Positions 1-8,755 of a DNA stretch of 64,000 nt are shown in pieces. A program made the translations under genes and the position numbers. The DNA comes from Fictibacillus enclensis. GTDB lineage: Bacteria; Bacillota; Bacilli; Bacillales; Fictibacillaceae. Numbering within the stretch: position 1 is the stretch's first letter; every line of letters begins with the position of its first letter. The notes beneath the pieces were generated by a model. The model was not told the origin of the DNA. It was given only the letters and a program-made list of their open reading frames with translations, and searched no databases. The DNA is taken from contig NZ_KQ758617.1 of the NCBI RefSeq assembly GCF_001457035.1, positions 930,001-994,000 on the forward strand, read 5' to 3'.

Positions 1-54
1 CCGGATGCGGGTATGAAGCAAGAAACATTGAAACCAGCAAAGGCTAAAACGTAA
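1..54 (+). CDS. C-terminal end of an upstream gene (partial)
   Basis: The first 17 codons are open and end in TAA at 52-54, reading ...PDAGMKQETLKPAKAKT. The Lys/Ala/Pro-rich tail is too short to assign a family. It lies just upstream of the fabI promoter region, in the same orientation. It could also be chance reading. Confidence 0.4.
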   Translation, partial: PDAGMKQETLKPAKAKT

Positions 55-92
55 TGAAAGAGGATCGGTATTTCCTTTCTTTTAAAATCTGT

Positions 93-120
93 TATACTAA
101 TATTAGGACTAGGTACTAAT
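93..120 (+). promoter_or_regulatory. fabI promoter with FapR operator
   Basis: TATACT at 93-98 is a plausible sigma-A -10 box. It is followed at 102-120 by ATTAGGACTAGGTACTAAT, which matches the FapR operator family (inverted TTAGTACCTAGTC-type repeat). FapR is the malonyl-CoA-responsive repressor of fatty-acid synthesis genes in Bacillus. Its position just downstream of the -10 box fits repression by occlusion. The -35 box is weak. Confidence 0.8.
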
Positions 121-158
121 AACAAATGCTAAAAAAAGGTCTAAGGAGGAAATACAAT

Positions 159-935
159 ATGAACCTTTCACTTGAAAATCGTACATATGTGGTCATGGGT
201 GTGGCCAATAAACGCAGCATCGCCTGGGGAATCGCCCAAGCTCTATCAAATGCAGGTGCCCGCCTGATCTTCACGTATGCGGGAGAACGCCTGGAGAAGA
301 ATGTAAGAGATCTTGCCGAAAGCTTGGAACGCAAAGATTCCATCGTGCTGCCATGTGACATTACAAATGATGATGAAATCAAATCGACATTTGAACAGAT
401 CAAAAGCGAAGTTGGCGTTATCCATGGATTGGCCCACTGTATTGCGTTTGCCAATACGGATGAACTAAAAGGCGAGTATTTGAACACTACACGTGATGGG
501 TTCCTTCTTGCACACAACATCTCATCTTATTCGTTGACTGCTGTCGCAAAGGAAGCACGAGGACTGATGACAGAAGGAGGAAGCATCGTAACTCTTACGT
601 ATCTTGGAGGAGAACGTGTTCTCCAAAATTACAACGTTATGGGTGTGGCCAAAGCGTCCCTTGATGCCAGCGTGAAATACCTTGCCAATGACCTGGGCAA
701 AGATAATATTCGAGTAAATGCCATTTCTGCCGGACCAATCCGTACACTCGCGGCAAAAGGAATCGGCGACTTTAACAGTATTTTGAAACAAATAGAAGAA
801 AAAGCACCACTTCGCCGCAACACAACCCCGGAAGAAGTCGGCGATACAGCTCTCTTCCTTATGAGTCATCTTTCCCGAGGCATCACCGGGGAAACCATTC
901 ATGTGGACAGTGGATACAGCATTTTAGGAAACTAA
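159..935 (+). CDS. fabI: Enoyl-[acyl-carrier-protein] reductase (NADH), FabI
   Basis: Reduces trans-2-enoyl-ACP to acyl-ACP in the last step of each fatty-acid elongation cycle (cytosolic, FASII). The 258-residue protein is the usual FabI length. It starts with the nucleotide-binding segment MGVANKRSIAWG. The catalytic Tyr-x6-Lys is seen in YNVMGVAK, and the C-terminus carries the typical GETIHVDSGY. I chose ATG 159 because AAGGAGG sits 9 nt upstream; an in-frame ATG at 126 has no ribosome-binding site. The FapR operator upstream fits its role, and a terminator follows. In B. subtilis fabI borders the cotO-cotZ spore crust genes, which matters for reading the sugar cluster downstream. Confidence 0.97.
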   Translation: MNLSLENRTYVVMGVANKRSIAWGIAQALSNAGARLIFTYAGERLEKNVRDLAESLERKDSIVLPCDITNDDEIKSTFEQIKSEVGVIHGLAHCIAFANTDELKGEYLNTTRDGFLLAHNISSYSLTAVAKEARGLMTEGGSIVTLTYLGGERVLQNYNVMGVAKASLDASVKYLANDLGKDNIRVNAISAGPIRTLAAKGIGDFNSILKQIEEKAPLRRNTTPEEVGDTALFLMSHLSRGITGETIHVDSGYSILGN

Positions 936-960
936 TCTTTGTATAATAATATTTAATCTG

Positions 961-998
961 CCAGCCAGTATACCCAGTATATTGGCTGGTATTTTTTT
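961..998 (+). terminator. fabI terminator
   Basis: CCAGCCAGTATA pairs with TATATTGGCTGG around a short loop, followed by a run of seven T. Confidence 0.85.
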
Positions 999-1123
999 AT
1001 GATTAATGCTGAAAACGGTGCGATGAGCAAACCGATCGTGGCCAATAAGAAATTCAATCTTGGCTCCCTTTCCTTCTAAATAATGAAACTGTAAAAATAA
1101 TTGTATAGGGACTTCTTTAAAAA

Positions 1124-1292
1124 AGGCTGTTTTCGTAACCTTTGCTGCTTTTGAGAGGCGTTGATTTCTGTTTCAGGATGCTCGCTTTTACCGGCGCGAG
1201 CGCCTGTGGGTTTCACCTGTCCCGCTAGTCCCGCACGAGTCTGGCAGCTTGCACTCCAATCAACTTGTCAATGAAGCCTATTACAAAAAGGT
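1124..1292. repeat. Degenerate copy of a dispersed Bacillaceae intergenic repeat
   Basis: This stretch inside the 460-bp gap after fabI has the hallmark pieces of a repeat I recognise from many Bacillus-group genomes: GCGTTGATTTC, GGATGCTCGCTTT, CGCCTGTGGG, TCACCTGTCCCGCT, CCGCACGAGTCT and GCACTCCAATCAACTTGTC. Compared with the usual form, a GC-rich central section (around the GAGCCTCCTCGGC part) appears deleted. It is non-coding and GC-richer than its surroundings. I see no other copy in this window. The rest of the gap (999-1123 and 1293-1395) shows no gene. Confidence 0.65.
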
Positions 1293-1331
1293 TTCGCGGC
1301 AGAGAAATGGCAGAAAATGGCCGAATAAATA

Positions 1332-1359
1332 ACCGAAGACAAGCGGGTAGCATAAAGTG
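1332..1359 (+). promoter_or_regulatory. Possible sigma-K promoter of the first glycosyltransferase block
   Basis: An AC at 1332-1333 stands 17 nt before CATAAAGTG at 1351-1359, resembling sigma-K (AC, then CATAnnnTA). The last position is G rather than A, so this is weaker than the other sigma-K candidates here. It lies 36 nt upstream of the start codon at 1396. Confidence 0.35.
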
Positions 1360-1395
1360 ATTGTAGGGTAATGCATCTGGAAAGAGGGATGGTTT

Positions 1396-2385
1396 ATGCT
1401 AGTATCTGTTGTAATGCCTGTTTATAATGGTGAAGTTTATTTAAGGGAATCTGTGGATAGTGTCCTAAATCAAACCTATAAACATTTCGAATTAATCGTT
1501 GTAAACGATGGATCCACAGACCGTACGAAAGATATTTTGAATTCATTGAATGATGATCGAATAAAGATTATTCATCTTGAAAACAACGGTGGAGCCGCAA
1601 ATGCATTAAATATGGGCATTAAAGAAGCGAAAGGGGAGTGGATCGCTATTCAGGATGCTGATGACATCAGTTTACCCAACAAGTTAGAGGAACAGATACG
1701 TTATATCCGTAAACATAAGGATGTAACCGCTGTAGGTTCTCTTATAGAATGTATTTCTGGTCATGCTGAAGTTTCCAGGAGAAATCTGCAAATAGAAGCC
1801 ACTAGAAATCATCTATCTTCTAAAGAGCATATAAACGCATATCGTTTCTATTTAAACCCCTTTTGCCACGGATCCGTTTTATTTTCTAAATCAATCTTTG
1901 ATCAAATAGGCGGCTATGACCTTCAATATAAAATATGTTATGACTATGATTTATGGTTAAGGATGCTTGAGAGAACCTCTATTCATAAAATACCCATTGT
2001 GTTGTATCAGTATCGTGTGCATTCTGATTCGATCAGCCGCAACAATCAGGTAACGTTGAATGAAGATTGGCTAGTAGCATCTAAACATATAAAAAAACGA
2101 TTACAGGATAAGTATAAAAGAGAGCCAAGTTTTATAGTATTTGGCATAGAAGAGGCGTGCGAGGATTTTAAACAAGTCAGTTTAATTAACAGGATAGATG
2201 TATCAGGATATTTTCATAAAGATTTTGACGATGATGATATGTTACAGCTTTATAAAGAGAGGTACATCGATGGGATTATTTTTTTGGAAGATATTAGCCT
2301 GATAAGCGTGTTTTATAAACTGCAGGAAAAAGGGCTAGAGCTGAATAAAAACCTGTATAAAATTTGGGCAGGATATTATAAATAA
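1396..2385 (+). CDS. GT2 glycosyltransferase with C-terminal Rossmann-like module
   Basis: A GT-A fold family 2 glycosyltransferase: SVVMPVYNGEVYLRESVDSV at the N-terminus, VVNDGSTD for nucleotide binding, and the metal-binding IQDADD near residue 95. It has no membrane segment, so it should act in the cytoplasm. After the roughly 225-residue GT domain comes a C-terminal module of about 100 residues beginning FIVFGIEEACEDF and ending with DGIIFLEDISL; alternating beta-alpha patterning suggests a Rossmann-like fold, function unknown. The gene at 3473 has the same architecture, so they are duplicates flanking galE. Donor and acceptor cannot be deduced. ATG has GAGGGAT upstream. Confidence 0.85.
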   Translation: MLVSVVMPVYNGEVYLRESVDSVLNQTYKHFELIVVNDGSTDRTKDILNSLNDDRIKIIHLENNGGAANALNMGIKEAKGEWIAIQDADDISLPNKLEEQIRYIRKHKDVTAVGSLIECISGHAEVSRRNLQIEATRNHLSSKEHINAYRFYLNPFCHGSVLFSKSIFDQIGGYDLQYKICYDYDLWLRMLERTSIHKIPIVLYQYRVHSDSISRNNQVTLNEDWLVASKHIKKRLQDKYKREPSFIVFGIEEACEDFKQVSLINRIDVSGYFHKDFDDDDMLQLYKERYIDGIIFLEDISLISVFYKLQEKGLELNKNLYKIWAGYYK

Positions 2386-2437
2386 CACTCGTGCAAGGAT
2401 GAGAAATTAATAATCGTTTTGGATTGGAGGCAGCAGC

Positions 2438-3445
2438 ATGGCCATTTTAGTTACTGGAGGAGCAGGTTATATTGGCACCCATACGTGTATAGAGCTTTTA
2501 AAAAAAGGCTATGACATTGTCGTGTTAGATAAATTGTCTAATAGAAAAAGAGAATCAGTCAACCGATTAATGGAGATCGCCTGCAGAAATTTTAAATTTG
2601 AGCATGTGGATCTTGTAGAGATACAGGAACTTGAAAGAATCTTTACTGAGAATAAGATTGAAGCTGTCGTTCACTTTGCCGGATTAAAAGCAGTTGGAGA
2701 GTCAGTGGAAAAGCCTCTTGATTATTATCGAAATAATGTCATGGGTACGATTGTTCTTTGCGAGGCTATGCAGAGGTTTGGTGTTAAAAATATGGTGATT
2801 AGTTCTTCTGCCGCAGTCTATGGTACAACCCAACAATTGCCAATATCAGAAGATGCACCGCTTGGTCCCAACAACCCGTATGGCCGGACGAAGCTGATGA
2901 TCGAAGAAATACTTCGAGATCTGTATGTTTCAGATAATGAATGGAGCATTGCTCTCATGCGATATTTCAATCCCGTAGGAGCACATGAAAGCGGCCGGAT
3001 TGGGGAGGATTTGAACGGAATACCTAACAACTTAACACCGTATATCTTACAGGTCGCTATCGGGAGATTGAAGGAAGTTAACATCTTTGGAAATGATTAT
3101 CCTACCAAAGATGGTACAGGAGTAAGGGATTATATCCATATCACTGACCTTGCAAAAGGACACCTGAAGGCGCTAGATAAAGTGTTGGCAGGCAGTGGTA
3201 TAGAAGCTTATAACCTTGGGACTGGAAAAGGGTATAGTGTGATGGAAATGATTGCAGCGTTTGAAAAAGTAATAGGACAAAAGATACCTTACAAAGTGGT
3301 GGACCGCCGGCCAGGTGACGTTGCTGTCAGTTATGCAGACCCTGCTAAAGCCAGGAGAGTACTCGGTTGGGAAGCACAAAAGGGTCTTGATGAAATGTGT
3401 GCTGATGCCTGGAATTGGCAGAAGAACAATTTTTATGGCAATTAA
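2438..3445 (+). CDS. galE: UDP-glucose 4-epimerase
   Basis: Interconverts UDP-glucose and UDP-galactose through a bound-NAD keto intermediate. This 335-residue extended SDR has the N-terminal NAD motif GGAGYIGTH, SSSAAVYG and the catalytic YGRTK (Tyr-x3-Lys), plus GVRDYIHITDLA typical of GalE. It sits between two paralogous glycosyltransferases in one co-oriented run (gaps of 52 and 27 nt) and so probably supplies UDP-galactose to them. A second epimerase is encoded at 16156. ATG 2438 follows TTGGAGG. Confidence 0.92.
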   Translation: MAILVTGGAGYIGTHTCIELLKKGYDIVVLDKLSNRKRESVNRLMEIACRNFKFEHVDLVEIQELERIFTENKIEAVVHFAGLKAVGESVEKPLDYYRNNVMGTIVLCEAMQRFGVKNMVISSSAAVYGTTQQLPISEDAPLGPNNPYGRTKLMIEEILRDLYVSDNEWSIALMRYFNPVGAHESGRIGEDLNGIPNNLTPYILQVAIGRLKEVNIFGNDYPTKDGTGVRDYIHITDLAKGHLKALDKVLAGSGIEAYNLGTGKGYSVMEMIAAFEKVIGQKIPYKVVDRRPGDVAVSYADPAKARRVLGWEAQKGLDEMCADAWNWQKNNFYGN

Positions 3446-3472
3446 AAATGACTCAGTTAAAGGAGAGTATGA

Positions 3473-4459
3473 ATGTTTGTTTCAGTTGTAATGGCTGTTT
3501 ACAATGCTGAAGACTATGTTGAAGAGGCTATTAAAAGTATCTTAAATCAGACCTATCATCAAATAGAGCTAATTATTGTTAATGATGCATCTACTGATCG
3601 GACCTATGAAATTCTTGAGTCAATAAAAGATTCCAAGATGAAAATTATACACTTAGATAAAAATCAGGGAGCTGCGCATTGCCTAAATTTAGGAATTAAG
3701 CAAGCTAGCGGCAGTTGGATTGCGATTCAAGATGCTGATGATCTCAGTCTTCCAAATCGCATTGAAGAACAGGTAAAATATGTTACAAAAAATCCCGGGA
3801 TAGCAGCGGTAGGATCGTTTATTCATTGTATACATGGAAAAGAAATCATCTCAAAAGAATTATTATTAATGGAAGAGGAAGGATATAATGCCTCCAGTGA
3901 ACATTTAAAAGAACATCGTTTTTTTTCCAGTTTTATATGTCATGGTTCCGTTATGTTTTCTAAATCGGTTTTTGATCAATTGGGAGGTTATAATCCGGCC
4001 TATAAAATCGCTTATGATTATGACCTTTGGATGCGTATGCTTGAAATACTACCATTTCATAAACTGCCTAAAGTATTATATGAATACCGAATACACCAGG
4101 ATTCACTTAGTCGATTAAAAAGGCAGGACACGGTGAATGAAGTATGGCTGATTTCCAGTAAAAACATTCAAAAGAAATTAGTTGATGGTTTAAACCGTAA
4201 ACCGAATTTTGTTATAATTGGCGACCGTAAGACATGTAAAGAGTTTAAAAACATTGCGTGCACAGAAAATTCACTCTCAGTCTATGATTTTTACTATAAG
4301 AATAATAGGAGTTTAAGTTCTAAAATTTATAAACTATGTTGCACCGGTAAGGTAGATGCAGTAATTTTTCTTAACAGTTATAAATTATTAGGAATTTATG
4401 AGCAGTTAAAACAACAGGGATTGATTTTTAACGATAATTTGTTCAGGATCATGGTTTGA
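3473..4459 (+). CDS. GT2 glycosyltransferase with C-terminal Rossmann-like module (paralog of 1396)
   Basis: Same architecture as the product of 1396-2385: an N-terminal GT2 domain (SVVMAVYNAEDYVEEAIKSI, VNDASTD, IQDADD, then CHGSVMFSKSVFDQ and a YDYDLWMRMLE acceptor-side helix) and a C-terminal module starting FVIIGDRKTCKEF and containing DAVIFLNSYKLLG. The two differ mainly in the C-terminal module, which suggests duplication followed by specialisation. It is cytosolic by sequence, with no signal peptide or membrane segment. AAAGGAGAG precedes the ATG. Substrate unknown. Confidence 0.85.
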   Translation: MFVSVVMAVYNAEDYVEEAIKSILNQTYHQIELIIVNDASTDRTYEILESIKDSKMKIIHLDKNQGAAHCLNLGIKQASGSWIAIQDADDLSLPNRIEEQVKYVTKNPGIAAVGSFIHCIHGKEIISKELLLMEEEGYNASSEHLKEHRFFSSFICHGSVMFSKSVFDQLGGYNPAYKIAYDYDLWMRMLEILPFHKLPKVLYEYRIHQDSLSRLKRQDTVNEVWLISSKNIQKKLVDGLNRKPNFVIIGDRKTCKEFKNIACTENSLSVYDFYYKNNRSLSSKIYKLCCTGKVDAVIFLNSYKLLGIYEQLKQQGLIFNDNLFRIMV

Positions 4460-4541
4460 TATCTTCTTACTAAAATACAATTTGTAATGGATAATCGTGG
4501 TTTTTGCCTATACATCCCCGTGGTTGGTGAATAGATTAAAC

Positions 4542-4557
4542 TAATACGACGTATTTA
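4542..4557. other. Short palindrome upstream of the PIG-L gene
   Basis: AATACG-A-CGTATT is a perfect 13-bp inverted repeat about 20 nt upstream of the start codon at 4575. It could be an operator; no known regulator matches. Confidence 0.3.
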
Positions 4558-4574
4558 GGTTTCGGGGGTGTACG

Positions 4575-5258
4575 ATGCTTAACGCTGGGAATGAACGGAT
4601 ATTAATCATAGCGCCACACTCTGATGATGAGGTATTGGGTTGTGGAGGATTGATTGAAAGAGCATGCGGGTTAGGAAATCAAGTGAAAGTTGTCATTGCA
4701 GCATTAGGAGACACAACATTCATTCATTCTGGAATGAAAGTGACGGCTGATATTAGAAAAAAGGAACTATCCGATGCCTTATCGTTTCTGGGTTGTGAAG
4801 ATTATGAAGTAATGTTTGAAGATAAAGAAGGGATATTGGACACCATTCCGCAAAAACAATTAGTCTCAAAAATTGATGACATCTTGATGAATTTTAAACC
4901 CTCAATGGTTTTCATACCCTATCCGAGTTTTCATCAGGATCATAAGGCGCTTTTTCATGCCTGCATGGCCAGCTTAAGGCCACAGCCGCATCAAAATTAT
5001 AAGTTGATTGCTATGTATGAATACCCTTTAATCGTCTGGCAGTATCCTCGAATTAACAATGCCGGTGAGCTATTTTTGGATCTTAGTGAAAAAATAGAAA
5101 TGAAGGTAAAAGCAATGAAAATGCATGTTTCCCAAATCCGTGAGTCCCAACATCTTATTTCACCAGAAAGCATAAAGAAATGGGCAGAAAAAAGAGGGAT
5201 GGAGAACGGGTGCAAATATGCAGAGAAATATTATATTTTACGTGCACAGCTTTTCTAG
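4575..5258 (+). CDS. PIG-L/LmbE family deacetylase
   Basis: Zn-dependent amidohydrolase of the PIG-L/LmbE/BshB superfamily, which removes N-acetyl groups from GlcNAc-type sugars. The 227-residue protein has the signature APHSDDEVLGCGG (His-x2-Asp-Asp metal site) near residue 14 and a second metal-site region FHQDHKAL near residue 117. BshB in bacillithiol synthesis is the best-known Bacillus member, but this gene sits among glycosyltransferases, so deacetylation of an amino sugar in the local glycan is more likely. No signal peptide. Preceded by CGGGGGTG. Confidence 0.85.
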   Translation: MLNAGNERILIIAPHSDDEVLGCGGLIERACGLGNQVKVVIAALGDTTFIHSGMKVTADIRKKELSDALSFLGCEDYEVMFEDKEGILDTIPQKQLVSKIDDILMNFKPSMVFIPYPSFHQDHKALFHACMASLRPQPHQNYKLIAMYEYPLIVWQYPRINNAGELFLDLSEKIEMKVKAMKMHVSQIRESQHLISPESIKKWAEKRGMENGCKYAEKYYILRAQLF

Positions 5259-5297
5259 CATCATGCCAGGATTAAAAGAGTCATTAAGGAGGTGTTT

Positions 5298-5918
5298 TTG
5301 CTGAATAACTTTTCAATAAGGCCCAAAAGCAGAAATTTTGGTTTCGACCGGGGAAAACCTATTGATAGATTTTACATCGAGAAATTTATAGAGAATAACC
5401 GTGCAGAGATAACAGGACATGTTCTTGAAGTAGGAGATAACTTTTATACGAGGACTTATGGAGATAACGTTACGAAAAGCGATGTGCTGAACCTCATTTC
5501 TTCAAATGAAGCAACCATTGTTGGTGACTTAGCAACAGGAGAAAATATTCCTCATGGGGTTTTTGACTGTATTATTCTTACCCAGGTCATTCATGTCATT
5601 TATGATATTAAAATGGCATTAAACCATACATTTAACGCGTTAAAACCAGGAGGGACATTGCTGTTAACGACTTCTGGTTTAAGCTCTAGCTGTCGAACAG
5701 ATTTTCATGGAGACTATTGGAGATTTACGGATACTTCATTAAGGAAGCTGTTGAATGAACTTGTTGATGAAGAAAGGATAGAAATCGATGTATTTGGCAA
5801 TGTTGCTGTAGCAAAAGCATTTCTTGACGGTTTGGCCATTCATGAAATCCCTGAAGCCATTTTAGGCATTAAGGATGACCATTACCAGGTGATTCTAACT
5901 GCAAAAGTTAAAAAATAA
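5298..5918 (+). CDS. Class I SAM-dependent methyltransferase
   Basis: Contains VLEVGD near residue 41 (motif I, degenerate), FDCIILTQVIHVI and NALKPGGTLLLTT (motif IV/post-motif region), typical of class I methyltransferases acting on small molecules or sugars. At about 206 residues it is a single catalytic domain without membrane segments. I start it at TTG 5298, 5 nt after AAGGAGG; a GTG at 5292 overlaps that site and CTG at 5301 is also possible. The neighbouring deacetylase and glycosyltransferases suggest it O-methylates a glycan residue. A clear terminator follows. Confidence 0.8.
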   Translation: MLNNFSIRPKSRNFGFDRGKPIDRFYIEKFIENNRAEITGHVLEVGDNFYTRTYGDNVTKSDVLNLISSNEATIVGDLATGENIPHGVFDCIILTQVIHVIYDIKMALNHTFNALKPGGTLLLTTSGLSSSCRTDFHGDYWRFTDTSLRKLLNELVDEERIEIDVFGNVAVAKAFLDGLAIHEIPEAILGIKDDHYQVILTAKVKK

Positions 5919-5923
5919 CGATT

Positions 5924-5955
5924 AAAAGAGCAAATGATTAATTGCTCTTTTTTTA
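5924..5955 (+). terminator. Terminator after the methyltransferase
   Basis: AAAGAGCAA pairs with TTGCTCTTT, followed by a T-run. Confidence 0.8.
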
Positions 5956-6060
5956 TTTGATACAAACATCAGTACAATCAGGCATGGATAAAGTGCATAT
6001 AAAATAACAAGAATATTTTTATTTACAGGATATTATAAATTTTAGGAGGTGTTTAAGTAG

Positions 6061-6852
6061 TTGGATAAAGAAGTGACCGTTTTAATACCTTCATTTAATT
6101 CAGGAATCTATTTAAGAGAAGCTTTAGAGAGTGTGTTTAAACAAACGTATCCCAATTGGAAAATCATTTTGGTAGATGACGCATCAACAGATGATAGCTT
6201 GTCCCATGCTGCGGATCTGTTGGAAGATCAAAGAATTACACTTATCCAGAATAAAAAAAACGCAGGCCAATCGATGTCACAAAATATTGGGCTTGAAAAA
6301 ATTAATACAGAATTCTTTTTGCAATTAGACGCTGATGACTGGCTTCCAGAAAACACGTTAGAAGTATTAATGGATGCAGCAAGGAATTTACCCGAAGAAG
6401 TAGCATTGATCGTTGGCGATGTTATAGAAGTGACTGAAATCAGAAATAGAAAAACATACAGATATGTTTCTAATGAATGGGACAATATCAAGCAGGATAA
6501 ATATGACCTGTTGCTTTCAAACTATATTCCTTGGCCAAAGTTTTACCGGACAGCATTAATAAAGAAGATGGGTGGATGGGCAACCAATGACCCGTTTAAT
6601 GGCAGGCATGCAGAAGATCTTCGTATGTTTTTACGGCTAATCGGAGAATACCGTTTTTATTATATACCGCAAACTATATTAAACTATAGAATACATGCCA
6701 CAAATTCCACCCATCAAAAAGACGTATACAAAGAGGCTGTAGAGTGGATCGTTCGCGATGCTCTTCACCGGTGGGGAAATGAATATGAAGCAGTATTTAA
6801 GACAATCAGGGGCGGTTGGAGAGTAGTTAAAAAGTTAAAGCGGATTGAATAG
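6061..6852 (+). CDS. GT2 glycosyltransferase (short form, paralog A)
   Basis: A 263-residue single-domain family 2 glycosyltransferase: VTVLIPSFNSGIYLREALES, VDDASTDDS, LQLDADDW (DxD) and a late RHAEDLRMFLRLI segment. It belongs to a trio with 6868-7668 and 14101-14901 that share the N-terminal VTVLIPS pattern, the KFYRTALIKK/RFYRTSALKK segment and a C-terminal KWG/RWGNE motif, so recent duplication is likely. The start is TTG with AGGAGG 11 nt upstream. No membrane segment. Confidence 0.85.
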   Translation: MDKEVTVLIPSFNSGIYLREALESVFKQTYPNWKIILVDDASTDDSLSHAADLLEDQRITLIQNKKNAGQSMSQNIGLEKINTEFFLQLDADDWLPENTLEVLMDAARNLPEEVALIVGDVIEVTEIRNRKTYRYVSNEWDNIKQDKYDLLLSNYIPWPKFYRTALIKKMGGWATNDPFNGRHAEDLRMFLRLIGEYRFYYIPQTILNYRIHATNSTHQKDVYKEAVEWIVRDALHRWGNEYEAVFKTIRGGWRVVKKLKRIE

Positions 6853-6867
6853 GGAGGGTCGGTGAAA

Positions 6868-7668
6868 ATGGACGAAAAAGTAACGGTTTTAATCCCCTCG
6901 TATAACCCTGGCAAGTATTTAAGAAATGCAGTAGAGAGTGTAATGAACCAGACATATCAAGGCTGGAAAATGGTCATCGTAGACGATGCTTCGACTGATG
7001 ATAGTTTATCAACGATACAAGACTATCTATCCGATCCCCGTATAATCCTTATAAAAAACAAACAAAATTTAGGTCAGTCCAAAACTCAAAACGTTGGTTT
7101 AGAGCAAATAGATACTCGTTTTACTATGATGCTGGACAGTGATGACTGGTTTTTTCCTGACACCCTTGAAATTCTGATGAATGAGGCAGAACGTGTGCCC
7201 GATGAGGTAGGTTTGATTTGCGGAAAAAAAACAATCGTAATAGAAAATGAGGATGGTGAAGTGCTATATAAGATACTGGATATTAAGGGTCGTTCATTTG
7301 ACGATCCTTATGAATTCTTGCTGGAAAATTTCATTCCATATCCCCGTTTTTACCGGACATCTGCGCTTAAAAAAGTAGGAGGCTGGCCAACGGATGACCC
7401 ATACGAGGGGCGTTATCTGGAGGACCGCCGCATGGATGTTCTATTGATCAAAGACTATAAAATTCATTGGATTGATAAGATGCTCTATAATTATAGAAAA
7501 CATATCAACAATGTGACAGTTAATAAGAAAGCTATTTTAAATGAAATGATTAAATGGAATATTCATTATGCGCTGAATAAATGGGGGAATAAGTTTGAGC
7601 CTCAGTTCTCAATAAATAAAAACGGCTGGGTTGAATTAAGCTCACTTATACCGAAGGAAAAAAATTGA
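6868..7668 (+). CDS. GT2 glycosyltransferase (short form, paralog B)
   Basis: Close relative of the preceding gene: VTVLIPSYNPGKYLRNAVES, VDDASTDDS, MLDSDDWF (here DSDD), FYRTSALKKVGGWPTDDP and YLEDRRMDVLLI. It resembles 14101-14901 more closely than 6061-6852. I prefer ATG 6868 (GGAGG 10 nt upstream), which aligns the N-terminus with its paralogs, over GTG 6862. It is 15 nt after the previous gene and so co-transcribed. A terminator hairpin follows. Probably transfers a sugar in the same glycan pathway; donor unknown. Confidence 0.85.
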   Translation: MDEKVTVLIPSYNPGKYLRNAVESVMNQTYQGWKMVIVDDASTDDSLSTIQDYLSDPRIILIKNKQNLGQSKTQNVGLEQIDTRFTMMLDSDDWFFPDTLEILMNEAERVPDEVGLICGKKTIVIENEDGEVLYKILDIKGRSFDDPYEFLLENFIPYPRFYRTSALKKVGGWPTDDPYEGRYLEDRRMDVLLIKDYKIHWIDKMLYNYRKHINNVTVNKKAILNEMIKWNIHYALNKWGNKFEPQFSINKNGWVELSSLIPKEKN

Positions 7669-7680
7669 CTCTGACCCCTA

Positions 7681-7740
7681 AAAAAACTGTCTCAAGAGGT
7701 TCGTTTCAAAACGATCTGAATGAGACAGCTTTCTGTTTAT
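7681..7740. terminator. Terminator between convergent blocks
   Basis: CTGTCTCA (7687-7694) pairs with TGAGACAG (7721-7728) across a long loop that holds a smaller stem. T/A-rich flanks on both sides suggest it serves both strands. Confidence 0.65.
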
Positions 7741-7776
7741 TATTTGGTTGTTTCTGAAGACCCTGTCTTGATTCAT

Positions 7777-8733
7777 TTAGTTGGGAGATGAGGATTGATA
7801 AACATTTATTGTTTTTCGTAATCCTTCATCCAGACTTACCTTAGGTTCCCAGTCAAGTATTTTTTTTGCTTTGTCAATGTTTGGCCGTCTTTGTTTCGGG
7901 TCATCTTTTGGCAGAGGCAGAAATACGATATCACTGGGGGAATTGGTGAGTTCTTTTATTAATTTGGCCAGATTTAAAACGGTAATCTCATTTGGATTGC
8001 CTATATTTATAATTTCACCGTTTGCGGCATCATTTTTCATCATTAATCTAATGGCACGGATGGTGTCATCGACATAGCAAAATGACCTTGACTGTGAGCC
8101 GTCTCCATAGACCGTAATTTCCTCTCCCTTTAAAGCCTGATTTACAAAATTAGAAATTACACGACCATCATCATTTCTCAAACCAGCAGAATACGTGTTA
8201 AATATCCGGGCAACCTTAATCTGCACCCCGAAGAGGCTGTGGTATAAATAACAGAACACTTCACCAAGCCGTTTGCCTTCATCATAGCAGGCCCTGGGCC
8301 CCCAGGTATTAACATTGCCCCTGTAATCTTCCGTCTGAGGATGGATTTCTGGGTCGCCATAAACTTCACTTGTACTTAAATATACCATTTTGGCATTGTG
8401 AATTTTACTCAGTTCTAACATGTTTTTAGTTCCAAGGGTATTAATTTCTATGGTTTCAAAAGGGAATTTTTGGTAGTATTTGGGGGATGCCGGAGAAGCG
8501 AGGTGATAAATTTGGTCTATGTCTGTTATTTCTTTTAGTTGAAAGAGGTTTTCTGAGCAAATATCATGTTTTATAAAGCTGAAGTTTGGATGAACACTTA
8601 ACTTATCAATATTTTGCATCCTGCCTGTAGAAAGATTATCAATTCCTAAAATGCAGCAGCCTTCAGATAAAAGTGTTTCTGCCAGCTGATATCCCAAGAA
8701 ACCAGCTACCCCGGTAATTATTATTTTCTCCAA
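7777..8733 (-). CDS. UDP-glucuronate decarboxylase (UDP-xylose synthase)
   Basis: Extended SDR that converts UDP-glucuronate to UDP-xylose with bound NAD. It has TGVAGFLGYQL near the N-terminus, HLASPASPKYY, STSEVYGDPEIHPQTE and the catalytic CYDEGKR (Tyr-x3-Lys), the pattern that separates UXS from dTDP-glucose dehydratases. I start it at TTG 8733, 8 nt after AGAGGTGA, giving 318 residues; the ATG at 8751 would put that site inside the gene. It is 22 nt downstream of the UDP-glucose dehydrogenase gene that makes its substrate and is the last gene of the reverse operon. UDP-xylose is uncommon in Bacillus. Confidence 0.88.
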   Translation of the reverse strand: MEKIIITGVAGFLGYQLAETLLSEGCCILGIDNLSTGRMQNIDKLSVHPNFSFIKHDICSENLFQLKEITDIDQIYHLASPASPKYYQKFPFETIEINTLGTKNMLELSKIHNAKMVYLSTSEVYGDPEIHPQTEDYRGNVNTWGPRACYDEGKRLGEVFCYLYHSLFGVQIKVARIFNTYSAGLRNDDGRVISNFVNQALKGEEITVYGDGSQSRSFCYVDDTIRAIRLMMKNDAANGEIINIGNPNEITVLNLAKLIKELTNSPSDIVFLPLPKDDPKQRRPNIDKAKKILDWEPKVSLDEGLRKTINVYQSSSPN

Positions 8734-8755
8734 TGCACCATCACCTCTCATGTGA

